NCBI GenBank assembly: GCA_050287965.1
Contig: JBNKCX010000050.1
Location: 1-64,000 of the forward strand
DNA: 64,000 nt
From: CBFDBF01 sp050287965
GTDB lineage: Bacteria; Pseudomonadota; Gammaproteobacteria; Chromatiales; Chromatiaceae
Direction: 5' to 3'
Shown here piece by piece: positions 32,391-41,078 of the stretch (the first letter of the stretch is position 1; every line of letters begins with the position of its first letter). The notes under the pieces are model-generated. The model was not told the DNA's origin, made no database searches, and saw only the letters and a list, made by a program, of their open reading frames with translations. The position numbers and the translations under genes were made by a program.

Positions 32391-33218
32391 CTACGAGGAG
32401 GTGTCGGCCTCTATTTCCAAAGCCAGCGCTTCCGTTGCCCGCTTCATCAGCAGCCGTGCGTCGTTTCCCTTTTGCCACTCCGCCAGACCGATATAGAGGC
32501 GGACCGTCTGCCGAGCAACCCCCTCGAACAACTCCGAGTCGGCAAAGCCCTGTTGAATCTTGTTCAGCAGTCTCCGTCCGTCGTCTATGGTGGTTTCCGG
32601 CAGTACCAGTGCGAACTGGTTTTCGTTCACACGAGCGATCACATCAACCCAGCGCAGCCGATCGCGCAGAAATCGGCTGACCGCCAGTATCACCTCATCC
32701 GAAGGAGCCTGTTTCGCATCCCCCAGGCCCACCTCCACCACCGCCAGGCTGAGAGGATTGTGGTACCGTCGACTACGGGTTACCTGGGCGTTGAGGGCGC
32801 GATTCAGGGAGCGCCTGTTGGCTATGCCGGTTAGCGCGTCGGTAATTGCCAGATCGTCAAGTTGCTGACGCAGTTGGCCGTTCTTTTCCTGCAAATGAAC
32901 TATTTCCGTAACGTCCTGGAAACAGTGCATCACAGTGCCGGAGGCCGGGATGTCGCGTGCCAGACACTGGTACCAACGGGCGCCCTTGTCAGAGTCCGTA
33001 AGCTGGAATTGACCGGCACTGTCGAATAAGCCCCGCAGGTCAGGGTAAGGGAGGGTTTCGGCGTTGTGTCCCGTCAGCTCTTCAGGGTCGACGCCGATAA
33101 GTTCCTGAAGCGCACGGTTGACCTGGTGGATATGGCCGCGGCTATCCAGAGTCAGTATGGCGACAGGACATTCCTGGAACCACTGCTCCGGAAATTCGCT
33201 GTTTTCGTTATTTGTCAT
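32391..33218 (-). CDS. PAS domain protein with degenerate GGDEF domain, upstream of cyaA
   Basis: A 275-residue cytoplasmic protein. A PAS domain (about 12-105, PVAILTLDSRGHIHQVNRALQELIGVDPEEL) is linked by a helix to a GGDEF-fold domain (ITDALTGIANRRSLNRALN onwards). The active-site motif GGDEF is replaced by NENQF (IARVNENQFALVLP), and the metal-binding Asp pair is replaced by VEVGLG. It should therefore not make c-di-GMP. The site could still bind nucleotide or act as a partner domain. ATG 33218 has GGGGAT upstream. The gene is 19 bp before cyaA. Confidence 0.85.
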   Translation of the reverse strand: MTNNENSEFPEQWFQECPVAILTLDSRGHIHQVNRALQELIGVDPEELTGHNAETLPYPDLRGLFDSAGQFQLTDSDKGARWYQCLARDIPASGTVMHCFQDVTEIVHLQEKNGQLRQQLDDLAITDALTGIANRRSLNRALNAQVTRSRRYHNPLSLAVVEVGLGDAKQAPSDEVILAVSRFLRDRLRWVDVIARVNENQFALVLPETTIDDGRRLLNKIQQGFADSELFEGVARQTVRLYIGLAEWQKGNDARLLMKRATEALALEIEADTSS

Positions 33219-33390
33219 AAGACAGATCCCCATTTAATTCCTGCAGCTATAAACGGCAGATACAGCGAAAGCTTTAACGCCGGATGCGATTGCGGCGGAA
33301 TGTCGGTCGGTTTTGGGATTCAGTACCAGAGACCTTTGCCATGCCGGCACGGCGGAAAGGCGAGGGGACAGGAGGCCGCCGGGATGGGCC

Positions 33391-33429
33391 GGAAAATCGG
33401 TGTCCAAAGGCGGCCGGTGTCGATTTTCC
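33391..33429. other. Inverted repeat in the argH/GGDEF intergenic region
   Basis: GGAAAATCG (33391-33399) and CGATTTTCC (33421-33429) form a perfect 9-bp inverted repeat with a 21-nt loop. The gap 33219-33510 (292 bp) lies between the ends of argH and the start of the PAS-GGDEF gene on the minus strand, so it probably holds the promoter of the GGDEF-cyaA unit. I see no clear promoter consensus and no gene in it. Confidence 0.4.
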
Positions 33430-33510
33430 CGCCCCGGCAGATCGCACAGGGCTGAAGCCGGTCGTTGAGGATCGCAAGCAAACCGGAAGGCAAAGCCCCT
33501 TAATCCAAAG

Positions 33511-34896
33511 TTAGGTGGATTTCAGGCGTTGGTGCGCCCGCGCGATCGCTGCCCTGACCTGCTCCGGGGCGGTGCCGCCGATATGATTGCGTGCGGCGAC
33601 CGAACCCTCCAGCGTCAGGACCTCAAAAACGTCCGCCCCTATGCCCGCGGAGAAACCCTGCAGTTCGGTCAGGGTCAGATCCGCGAGGTCACATCCCTTT
33701 TCCACGCAGAGGGCGACGGCCTTGCCCACCACTTCATGGGCATCACGGAAGGGCATCCCGCCCCGTACCAGGTAGTCCGCCAGGTCGGTGGCCGTGGCGA
33801 AGCCCTGAAGCGCCGCGGCACGCATCCTGTCACGGCGGCAACCGATGACGGGCACCATGTCGGCAAACACACGAAGCGAGCCCTTGAGGTTATCCACGGT
33901 GTCGAATAGCGGTTCCTTGTCCTCCTGATTATCCTTGTTGTAGGCCAGGGGTTGGCCCTTCATCAGGGTCAGCAGGGCCATCAGGTGGCCGAAGATGCGT
34001 CCGCTCTTGCCGCGTACCAGTTCGGGGACGTCCGGATTCTTCTTCTGCGGCATTATGGAGGAACCGGTGCAGAAACTGTCGGAGAGTTCGACGAAACCGA
34101 ATTGAGCGCAGGACCAGAGAATGAGCTCTTCGGAGAAGCGCGAAAGATGCATCATGATAAGGGCCGCCGCTGCGCTAAACTCAATGACAAAGTCCCGATC
34201 GCTGACGGCGTCAAGGGAGTTTTCCGCCGGGCGATCGAACCCGAGCAGTTCCGCCGTGAGGTTGCGGTCGATGGGGTAAGTGGTGCCGGCCAGCGCGGCC
34301 GCCCCCAGGGGCATGACGTTCACCCGCCGGTTACAGTCGGCCAGCCGTTCCCGGTCGCGCTGCAGCATCTCGAACCAGGCCAGCATATGGTGACCGAAGG
34401 TAACGGGCTGGGCGGTCTGGAGGTGGGTGAATCCGGGCATGATGGTTTCCGCTTCCTGCTCGGCGAGGGTCAGGAGAGCCTCCTGAAGACGCAGGATCTC
34501 GCCACGTAGGGTTTCGATTTCCGCGCGCAGATAGAGCCGGACATCAGTAGCTACCTGGTCGTTGCGCGAACGGCCGGTGTGGAGTTTTTTTCCGGCGTCG
34601 CCGATATCCTCGGTGAGGGCCGATTCGATGTTCATGTGGACATCTTCCAGGCCCACGGACCACTCGAAGGTCCCTTCGGCGATGCGTTGTTCGATATTCT
34701 TCAGGCCGGAGACGATGAGGTCGCACTCCTGCCGGGTGAGAATCCCCTGCCGCGCCAGCATGGTGGCGTGTGCAATGGAGCCTTGGATGTCATACTTATA
34801 CAGTCGCCGGTCGAATTCCACCGAGGCGGTAAAGGCCTCGACAAAGGCGTCGGTAGGTTCGTTGAAGCGGCCTGACCAGAGTTTATTATCACTCAT
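33511..34896 (-). CDS. argH: Argininosuccinate lyase
   Basis: Cleaves argininosuccinate to arginine and fumarate. The 461-residue protein of the fumarase/aspartase superfamily has the opening LWSGRFNEPTDAFVEAFTAS, the TGRSRNDQVATD block, GFTHLQTAQPVTFGHH and the superfamily signature GSSIMPQKKNPDV with the catalytic Ser loop. The gene is divergent from algZ with a 64-bp gap, the conserved argH / algZ-algR-hemC order known from Pseudomonas. Confidence 0.97.
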   Translation of the reverse strand: MSDNKLWSGRFNEPTDAFVEAFTASVEFDRRLYKYDIQGSIAHATMLARQGILTRQECDLIVSGLKNIEQRIAEGTFEWSVGLEDVHMNIESALTEDIGDAGKKLHTGRSRNDQVATDVRLYLRAEIETLRGEILRLQEALLTLAEQEAETIMPGFTHLQTAQPVTFGHHMLAWFEMLQRDRERLADCNRRVNVMPLGAAALAGTTYPIDRNLTAELLGFDRPAENSLDAVSDRDFVIEFSAAAALIMMHLSRFSEELILWSCAQFGFVELSDSFCTGSSIMPQKKNPDVPELVRGKSGRIFGHLMALLTLMKGQPLAYNKDNQEDKEPLFDTVDNLKGSLRVFADMVPVIGCRRDRMRAAALQGFATATDLADYLVRGGMPFRDAHEVVGKAVALCVEKGCDLADLTLTELQGFSAGIGADVFEVLTLEGSVAARNHIGGTAPEQVRAAIARAHQRLKST

Positions 34897-34960
34897 CGCT
34901 GATGATTCCTGAAGGATCCGTATTGGCGGAAAATTATAACACTACCGTGGCGAGGACAGA

Positions 34961-35998
34961 GTGACGCAACAGAAGAAACGAGGCGAAACCTTTCTGCCCA
35001 ATTTCTGTTCCATCCGCGTGGTCTTCGTTATGGTGATCATAGCGGAGCTGCTGGCCGTTGTGTTGGCGCTCTCCGGCGCGGCAAGGTTCGGGGATGTCAC
35101 CTACGAGCTGAGTCTGCACTCCCTGTTCATTCAGTGGGTCGTGCTTGCCGGCAGCGGGGCGTTGTGTCTGTTGCGAACCCGTCTCAGTCGGCTCTCCAAC
35201 GGTGCCGCCGGCCTGTTGGTCTGGCTGCTTTTCCTGTTTATCACCGCTCTAACCAGCGCATTGGCGAATCTGCTCCTGGGGCAGATGCTGACCCAGAGTC
35301 TCCCCGCCTTTTTTCTGGTGAAGAATCTTGCCGTCAGCGGCGTTATTACCGCTTTGGCGCTGCGCTATCTCTATCTGCAGCACCTTTGGCGACAGCAAGT
35401 GGTGGCCGAGTCCCAGGCGAGATTCCAGGCCCTGCAGTCGCGCATCCGGCCCCATTTTCTGTTCAACAGCATGAATACCATCGCCAGCCTCACGCGCACC
35501 CGTCCGGAAATGGCGGAGGAGGTGGTACACGATCTCTCCGATCTGTTCCGCGCCAGCCTTTCCGATGCGCAACACCTCTCAACTCTCGGCAAGGAGCTGG
35601 AGTTGGCGCAGGTTTACATACGCATCGAACAGCAGCGGCTGGGGGACCGGCTGCGGGTGGTATGGGATCTCGAGGAGTTGCCGGAAGAGGCGCAGCTGCC
35701 GGCGCTGATTCTTCAGCCGTTGCTGGAAAACGCCGTGTATCACGGTATCGAACCGGCGGTCGGGCCTGGAACCATCAATATTACCGGCCGTTATCGCCGA
35801 CACAAGGTGAACCTGAGCATCCGCAACACGTTGCCGGCCGAGCATAGCACCGCTCACCGGCAGGGCAACCGTCTGGCGGTGGAAAATATTCGCCAGCGGC
35901 TGCAGGCCATTTTTGATGAGGAAGCGGGGTTGGTTGCCGGAGAGGTGGATGGCGAACATCAGGTTCGGCTCTATTTCCCGCATCCCTGGATTGAGTGA
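34961..35998 (+). CDS. algZ: LytS/AlgZ-type membrane histidine kinase
   Basis: A 345-residue sensor with four membrane segments (about 20-40, 54-70, 80-105 and 112-134) and a His-kinase domain of the LytS type: QSRIRPHFLFNSMNTIASLTR carries the phospho-acceptor His, and the ATPase part has LLENAVYHGIEP and GNRLAVENIRQRL. As in Pseudomonas AlgZ (FimS) the usual G1 box is not clear. GTG is the start, with GAGG upstream. It overlaps algR by one base. Together they form a two-component system; targets here are unknown. Confidence 0.9.
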   Translation: MTQQKKRGETFLPNFCSIRVVFVMVIIAELLAVVLALSGAARFGDVTYELSLHSLFIQWVVLAGSGALCLLRTRLSRLSNGAAGLLVWLLFLFITALTSALANLLLGQMLTQSLPAFFLVKNLAVSGVITALALRYLYLQHLWRQQVVAESQARFQALQSRIRPHFLFNSMNTIASLTRTRPEMAEEVVHDLSDLFRASLSDAQHLSTLGKELELAQVYIRIEQQRLGDRLRVVWDLEELPEEAQLPALILQPLLENAVYHGIEPAVGPGTINITGRYRRHKVNLSIRNTLPAEHSTAHRQGNRLAVENIRQRLQAIFDEEAGLVAGEVDGEHQVRLYFPHPWIE

Positions 35999-36732
35999 TG
36001 AAGATACTGATCGTCGACGACGAGGAGCCCGCACGGGCACACCTGCGAAGTCTGCTGGAGGAGATCGGCTCCCCTTATGAATTGGTCGGCGAGGCGGCGG
36101 GCGGCCTAGAGGCGCTGGAAGTTTGCGAACGTATACCGGTTGACCTGGTGTTGCTGGATATTCGCATGCCGGGGTTGGACGGTCTGACGGCCGCGGCGCG
36201 CCTGGCGTCCGGAGAACATCCTCCCGCCGTAATCTTCACCACCGCCTATGATGAGCATGCCGTCGATGCCTTCGAGAAAAACGCCATCGACTACCTGCTC
36301 AAACCGATTCGGCGTCAGCGGCTGGAGCAGGCCCTGGTTAAAACGGCGACCTTGACGCGCCCCCAGCTGCAACTTCTGCAGGGATTGAAGAGAGAAGAAG
36401 AGGAAGCGGCGGTCAACGCCAGTTTCCGTGGGGGTCTGCAGCGTATATCCGTGGCGGAGATCTACTATTTCCGCGCTGAACAGAAGTACGTGGTCGCCCG
36501 ACACCAAGGGGGCGAAGCGTTATTGGAAGAGTCACTGAAATCCCTGGAAGAACAGTTCGGCAGCCGTTTTCTGCGTATTCACCGCAATGCCCTAGTGGCA
36601 AAGGCACGGCTGATGGGGCTGCAGAAAGCGGGTGACGGGCGAATACTGGCCGTCCTTAAAGGCATTGACGAGCGGCTGGAGGTGAGTCGCCGGCATCTGG
36701 TGGGAGTGCGACGTTTCCTGAAGGGACGGTAG
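35998..36732 (+). CDS. algR: LytTR-family response regulator AlgR
   Basis: A 244-residue regulator. The receiver domain (1-118) has the acidic pair in LIVDDEEPAR, the phospho-acceptor Asp in VLLDIRMPGLDG and Lys in YLLKPIRRQR. The C-terminal LytTR DNA-binding domain (about 140-244) has ISVAEIYYFRAEQKYVVAR and LRIHRNALVAKARL. ATG 35998 overlaps the algZ stop (TGATG), implying coupled translation; a GTG at 35995 is an alternative. Pseudomonas AlgR controls alginate and pili, but that cannot be assumed here. Confidence 0.92.
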   Translation: MKILIVDDEEPARAHLRSLLEEIGSPYELVGEAAGGLEALEVCERIPVDLVLLDIRMPGLDGLTAAARLASGEHPPAVIFTTAYDEHAVDAFEKNAIDYLLKPIRRQRLEQALVKTATLTRPQLQLLQGLKREEEEAAVNASFRGGLQRISVAEIYYFRAEQKYVVARHQGGEALLEESLKSLEEQFGSRFLRIHRNALVAKARLMGLQKAGDGRILAVLKGIDERLEVSRRHLVGVRRFLKGR

Positions 36733-36851
36733 CGCCGTGTTTGCCTGATCGGGGTCAGGTAACCGCAGGTCAGTCCGCCGCGGAATTGATCAGCGGCCCC
36801 TGAAGCTTTAGCATTCCCCGTTCCATTTAGAAAGGTAGAGAAATCGCGCCC

Positions 36852-37775
36852 ATGCCGCAAATTATTCGTATCGCCACCCGTAAATCCCCCCTTGCCATGT
36901 GGCAGGCGGAACATGTTGCCGCCCGGCTGCGCGAGGCCCATCCCGGACTGGAGGTGGAGTTGTTGGGCATGAGCACACAGGGCGACAAGATACTGGATAC
37001 GCCGTTGGCCAAGATCGGCGGCAAGGGACTGTTTGTGAAGGAACTGGAGCAGGGAATGCTGGCGGGTACGGCGGACATCGCCGTGCACTCCATGAAGGAT
37101 GTCCCGGTGGAACTGCCGGAAGGGCTGCATCTGCCGGTAATCCTGCAGCGGGAGGACCCCCGCGACGCCTTTGTCTCTAATAATTTTACAGGGGTAGAAG
37201 AGTTGCCGGAGGGCGCGCGGGTGGGCACCGCCAGTCTGCGCCGTCAGTGCCAGCTCAGCGAACGGCGTCCGGATCTGAAGATCGCCCCGTTGCGCGGGAA
37301 CGTCAACACCCGTTTGCGTAAACTCGACGAGGGGGAGTTTGACGCCATTATCCTGGCTTCCGCCGGACTCAAGCGTCTGGGATTCTCGGAGCGTATCACC
37401 GCCTATCTGGACGCGGGGCAAAGCCTTCCCGCCATCGGTCAGGGGGCGGTCGGTATCGAATGCCGCAGTGACGATGACCGCGTCAACGCCCTGATCGCTC
37501 CGTTACATCATGCCGATACGGCGGTCTGTGTCAGTGCCGAGCGGGCTATGAATCAGCGCCTAATGGGCGGCTGCCAAGTGCCGATCGGCGGATTCGCGGT
37601 GCTGGAGGGCGGGCGTCTCCATCTGCGGGGTCTGGTGGGAGAGCCGGACGGCAGCCGGGTCATCCGGGCGGAGATTACCGGACCGGCGGCTGACAGTGAA
37701 CTGCTCGGTACGGAGCTTGCGGAAGAACTGCTGGCCAAAGGCGCGGACTCCATTCTTAAGGCGTTGTACGCGTAG
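36852..37775 (+). CDS. hemC: Porphobilinogen deaminase (hydroxymethylbilane synthase)
   Basis: Polymerises four porphobilinogens into hydroxymethylbilane in heme synthesis. The 307-residue protein has RIATRKSPLAMWQAEHVAARL, the KIGGKGLFVKELE loop, the catalytic VHSMKDVPVELP block, the RLPDLK-like RRPDLKIAPLRGNVNTRL and the dipyrromethane-cofactor Cys in MGGCQVPIGGFA. First of hemC-hemD-hemX-hemY. The 119-bp gap after algR may hold a promoter, though none is clear. Confidence 0.97.
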   Translation: MPQIIRIATRKSPLAMWQAEHVAARLREAHPGLEVELLGMSTQGDKILDTPLAKIGGKGLFVKELEQGMLAGTADIAVHSMKDVPVELPEGLHLPVILQREDPRDAFVSNNFTGVEELPEGARVGTASLRRQCQLSERRPDLKIAPLRGNVNTRLRKLDEGEFDAIILASAGLKRLGFSERITAYLDAGQSLPAIGQGAVGIECRSDDDRVNALIAPLHHADTAVCVSAERAMNQRLMGGCQVPIGGFAVLEGGRLHLRGLVGEPDGSRVIRAEITGPAADSELLGTELAEELLAKGADSILKALYA

Positions 37776-37786
37776 AGGACCGAAGC

Positions 37787-38578
37787 GTGGAGCCTCGAAG
37801 CCGGATGTGTGATCTCTCGGGCATCGGGGTGCTGGTAACCCGTCCGGAACAGCAGTCCGCATCCCTTTGCGACCTGATAGCGGCGCAAGGGGGTATCCCG
37901 GTCCCCTTTCCCGCTCTGGTAATTCTGCCCCCTGCCGATCCGGAAGGGATGGCTGTGCGGCTTGCCGGGTCCGGGCCGTACCATATGGCCATCTTCATCA
38001 GTCCCAACGCCGTTCGCCGGGGACTGGCGGTCCTGGGTGGTTCGATGTTGCCCGGAAACCCACGAATCGCCGCCGTCGGTCAGGGGACTGCACGGGCGCT
38101 GGAGAAGGCCGGCGTCCATGTGGATATCCTGCCCGGGGAGCGCTTCGACAGCGAGGTATTGCTGGAGAGGGAGGAACTGCGCCAGGTGAAGGGCCAGCGC
38201 GTCCTCATTCTGCGAGGTAACGGGGGGCGGCCGCTCCTGGGCGACACCTTGCGTGCACGGGGGGCGGAAGTGGTCTACGCTGAGGTCTATCGCCGGGAGT
38301 GTCCCCGGGTGGATGTCGAGCCGCTGGTGCAAGGCTGGGGCGATAAGGTCCAGGTTGTTACGGCCACAAGTTCGGAAATCCTCGAGAATCTCGCGTCAAT
38401 CCTCGGGGAAGCGGGCGAATCGCTGCTGACCGCAACGCCGCTGGTGGTGATCAGCGAGCGTATGCGTGAGAAGGCGCTGGCCCTCGGGTATCGGGAGGTT
38501 ATTCTCGCCCGGCGGGCGGAGGATGGGGCGATTGTTGACGCCATCTGCCGTTGGGCGGCGGGCAGGACCCCCACCTGA
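37787..38578 (+). CDS. hemD: Uroporphyrinogen-III synthase
   Basis: Cyclises hydroxymethylbilane to uroporphyrinogen III. The 263-residue two-lobe protein is poorly conserved in sequence, as is the family, but has VLVTRPEQQSASLCDLIAAQG, ISPNAVRRGL, AAVGQGTARALEKAG, LILRGNGGRPLLGDTLRARGAEVVYAEVYRRECP and the ATSSEILENL segment. GTG at 37787 is preceded by AGGA; ATG 37805 is an alternative with no ribosome site. It lies 11 bp after hemC. Confidence 0.93.
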   Translation: MEPRSRMCDLSGIGVLVTRPEQQSASLCDLIAAQGGIPVPFPALVILPPADPEGMAVRLAGSGPYHMAIFISPNAVRRGLAVLGGSMLPGNPRIAAVGQGTARALEKAGVHVDILPGERFDSEVLLEREELRQVKGQRVLILRGNGGRPLLGDTLRARGAEVVYAEVYRRECPRVDVEPLVQGWGDKVQVVTATSSEILENLASILGEAGESLLTATPLVVISERMREKALALGYREVILARRAEDGAIVDAICRWAAGRTPT

Positions 38579-38629
38579 ACAGACAAATTTGTTACTCTAC
38601 AGAAAAGGGCGGGACACAGGGTACAGGCC

Positions 38630-39757
38630 ATGAGCGATATCGAAAACCAGGAAAAAAGGCCGGCGGATGCAGAGGCCGAAACCGCGACGACGATAGACGT
38701 TGGAGTGACCATGGAGTCCCCCGCGGAGCACGAGGATACCCCGGTCGTCCCGGTGACCGGCAGATCTACCGGGAGGACGCTGGCGCTTCTGGCATTGGTG
38801 GTGGCGGTGGCAGGCCTGGGTGCCGGGTATTATTTCTGGCAGCAGCTGAACACGGCCCGGCAGGGCAGCGACTCCCTGCTGCAGGAGATGAAGGGCGGTC
38901 AGTCCGAACTGCAGACCCAAGTCTCCACCCTCGGTGAGGATCTAAAGAAAAACACGGAGCTTGCGGCGGGAACCGCAGGGGCGCTGGAGGAGTTACAACG
39001 TCAGACCGGCGACATTCAGGCCCGGTTGTCCCGGCAGGCGGCCGGTAACGAAGCCGAATGGATGGCGGCCGAGGTGGAATATCTGATGCGTATCGCCAAT
39101 CGCCGCCTGCAGCTCGAGCAGGATGTGGGAACCGCCATCGTCGCATTGCAGATGGCGGATAAACGCCTGGCCGAAAACGGCGATCCTCTCTGGGTAGTTG
39201 TTCGTGAACAGTTGGCGGGTGAACTCTCAGCGCTGAGATCGGTGCCCCGGACGGATCTGGACGGATTGTCCTTGCGGATTTCCAGCATGATCACGCAGGT
39301 CGATGCAATCCAGCCGCTGATGGGGACCGCGCCCTCGGCGGATGAGGGAAAACAGGACTCTGATGCGACCGTTGAACGCACCTGGGAAAGCATCTTGCAG
39401 GACGGCTGGCAGGGGTTCAAATCTCTGGTTGAGATCCGCTATCACGACGGCGAACTGCCGCGCTTATTGCCGCAAGACCAGCTCTATTTTCTGAAACAGA
39501 ATCTGCAGTTGCAACTGGAGGCGGCGCGCCTGGCGCTGTTACGTCGCGACCAGCAACTTTATACCGACAGCCTGGATCGGGCGGCGGACTGGCTGACCCG
39601 GTATTTTGATCCTGAGCAGGAAGCGGTCAAGCTGTTGTTGACCGAGATAGGCCGGCTCAAGGGGGAGGAGATCCGACCGCAATTGCCTGATATATCCGGT
39701 TCACTGCGGATGTTACGGACCCAGATCAAACGTCGCGAAGAGACCGAACAGCCATGA
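38630..39757 (+). CDS. hemX: HemX family protein (uroporphyrinogen-III C-methyltransferase-like annotation)
   Basis: A 375-residue inner-membrane protein with one N-terminal membrane helix (about 45-66, LALLALVVAVAGLGAGYYFW) and a large periplasmic region. A coiled coil (about 75-140) is followed by the family block AEWMAAEVEYLMRIANRRLQLEQDVGTAI and by WQGFKSLVEIRYHDGELPRLLPQDQLYFLKQNLQLQLEAARLALL. It is often mis-annotated as a SUMT methylase; no SAM site is visible. It sits between hemD and hemY and overlaps hemY by 4 bp. Confidence 0.92.
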   Translation: MSDIENQEKRPADAEAETATTIDVGVTMESPAEHEDTPVVPVTGRSTGRTLALLALVVAVAGLGAGYYFWQQLNTARQGSDSLLQEMKGGQSELQTQVSTLGEDLKKNTELAAGTAGALEELQRQTGDIQARLSRQAAGNEAEWMAAEVEYLMRIANRRLQLEQDVGTAIVALQMADKRLAENGDPLWVVVREQLAGELSALRSVPRTDLDGLSLRISSMITQVDAIQPLMGTAPSADEGKQDSDATVERTWESILQDGWQGFKSLVEIRYHDGELPRLLPQDQLYFLKQNLQLQLEAARLALLRRDQQLYTDSLDRAADWLTRYFDPEQEAVKLLLTEIGRLKGEEIRPQLPDISGSLRMLRTQIKRREETEQP

Positions 39758-41064
39758 GGATTTTGCTATCGAGCCTGCTGGTGCTGGCCGCGGTGGCCGC
39801 TTTGGTAGCCGTCCTGCAGCAGGAAAACGGCTACGTACTGCTCAACTACGGACCCTGGACGGTGGAGACCAGCCTGGCGTTCTTTCTGATTTCGGTCCTG
39901 GCCCTGTTTTTGGCTCTTTATGTCCTGATCCGTAGTGTGATCCGTATCTGGGCCCTGCCGCGCGGGTTCAGGAAATGGAAGGGGCAACGGGGTACCCGGC
40001 GTGCCCGCAGGGCATTGACCCGGGGACTGGTGGAACTGTCCGAGGGCAACTGGAAGGCGGCGGAAAAGAACCTCATGCGCCACATCCGGCGTTCGGATAC
40101 GCCTCTGCTTAACTATCTGGCGGCGGCCAAGGCCGCGCAACAGCAGGGTGCGCACGAGCGGCGTAACCGCTATCTGCAGTTGGCCCATGAAAGTACGCCC
40201 TCCGCCGATATTGCCGTAGGCCTGACCCAGGCGGAACTGCAGTTATCTCATGAGCAGCTGGAGCAGGCGTTGGCAACCCTGAGGCATCTGCAGGGTATGG
40301 CCCCCCATCATGTGTATGTATTGAAGCTGCTGAAGGATCTCTACCTGCGCCTGGCGGACTGGTCGCAACTGCAGAGGCTGCTGCCGGAATTGCGCAGGAG
40401 AAAGGTTATAGATACCGAGGATCTGCGCGCCCTGGAACTCCTTGTCTATCGCAATATTCTCGAACGGGCCGATAAGGATCCGGATCCGGAGAGGCTGGTC
40501 CTGGTCTGGAGAGGTATCCCGAAAGGGGTGCGCAAAGAAGCGGAGCTGATAGCGGATTACGCCGGCCGGCTGTTAGACCGGAATCAGGGGGATCTGGCCG
40601 AGCCGTTGTTGCGGGAGAGTCTGCAGCAGCAGTGGGATGGAAGGCTGGCGGAGATTTACGGTCGCGTGGAAGGAAAGGATGCGGCCAAACAACTGGCGGT
40701 GGCGGAATCCTGGCTGGCGAAACGGCCGGAGAACCCGATACTGTTGTTGGCCTTGGGGCGGTTGAGTCTGCGTAACCGACTGTGGGGTAAGGCTCGCAGC
40801 TATCTGGAGGCGAGCATCGGCGCCATTCCCTCGGCGGAGGCCTACCGGGAACTCGGCCAGTTACTGGAACGGCTGGGAGAAACGGAAGCCGCGCTGGAAA
40901 ACTATCGTGCCGGTCTTGAGCTTACCTCGGGTGGTTTCGGCGAAGAGGAACTGGAGCCCATCGCCCTTCCCTCCCCCGGAGGGATAAAGGCGCCGCTGGC
41001 TCCTCCCGCCGTGGATCATGCGCGCAGGAGCAGCGATCCCCTGGACGGCTCGGAATCCGCCTGA
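39754..41064 (+). CDS. hemY: Heme biosynthesis-associated TPR protein HemY
   Basis: A 436-residue inner-membrane protein. Two helices (about 1-20 and 41-62) form the HemY N-terminal domain with NGYVLLNYGPWTVETSLAFF between them, followed by RALTRGLVELSEGNWKAAEKNLMRH and tandem TPR-like helices to the C-terminus (LEQALATLRHLQGMAPHHVYVLKLLKDLYLR, YRELGQLLERLGETEAALENYRAGLEL). This is not the oxygen-dependent protoporphyrinogen oxidase also called hemY in Bacillus. The precise role in heme metabolism is unsettled. The start overlaps the hemX stop (ATGA). Confidence 0.92.
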   Translation: MRILLSSLLVLAAVAALVAVLQQENGYVLLNYGPWTVETSLAFFLISVLALFLALYVLIRSVIRIWALPRGFRKWKGQRGTRRARRALTRGLVELSEGNWKAAEKNLMRHIRRSDTPLLNYLAAAKAAQQQGAHERRNRYLQLAHESTPSADIAVGLTQAELQLSHEQLEQALATLRHLQGMAPHHVYVLKLLKDLYLRLADWSQLQRLLPELRRRKVIDTEDLRALELLVYRNILERADKDPDPERLVLVWRGIPKGVRKEAELIADYAGRLLDRNQGDLAEPLLRESLQQQWDGRLAEIYGRVEGKDAAKQLAVAESWLAKRPENPILLLALGRLSLRNRLWGKARSYLEASIGAIPSAEAYRELGQLLERLGETEAALENYRAGLELTSGGFGEEELEPIALPSPGGIKAPLAPPAVDHARRSSDPLDGSESA

Positions 41065-41078
41065 CCGGCGTATCGCCG

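Noticed and set aside
38630..39757. HemX as a uroporphyrinogen methyltransferase
   Set aside because: No SAM-binding motif is present; the common database name is inherited from operon context.
39754..41064. HemY as protoporphyrinogen oxidase
   Set aside because: The sequence is a two-helix TPR protein and lacks an FAD-binding motif; the name collision is with Bacillus hemY.
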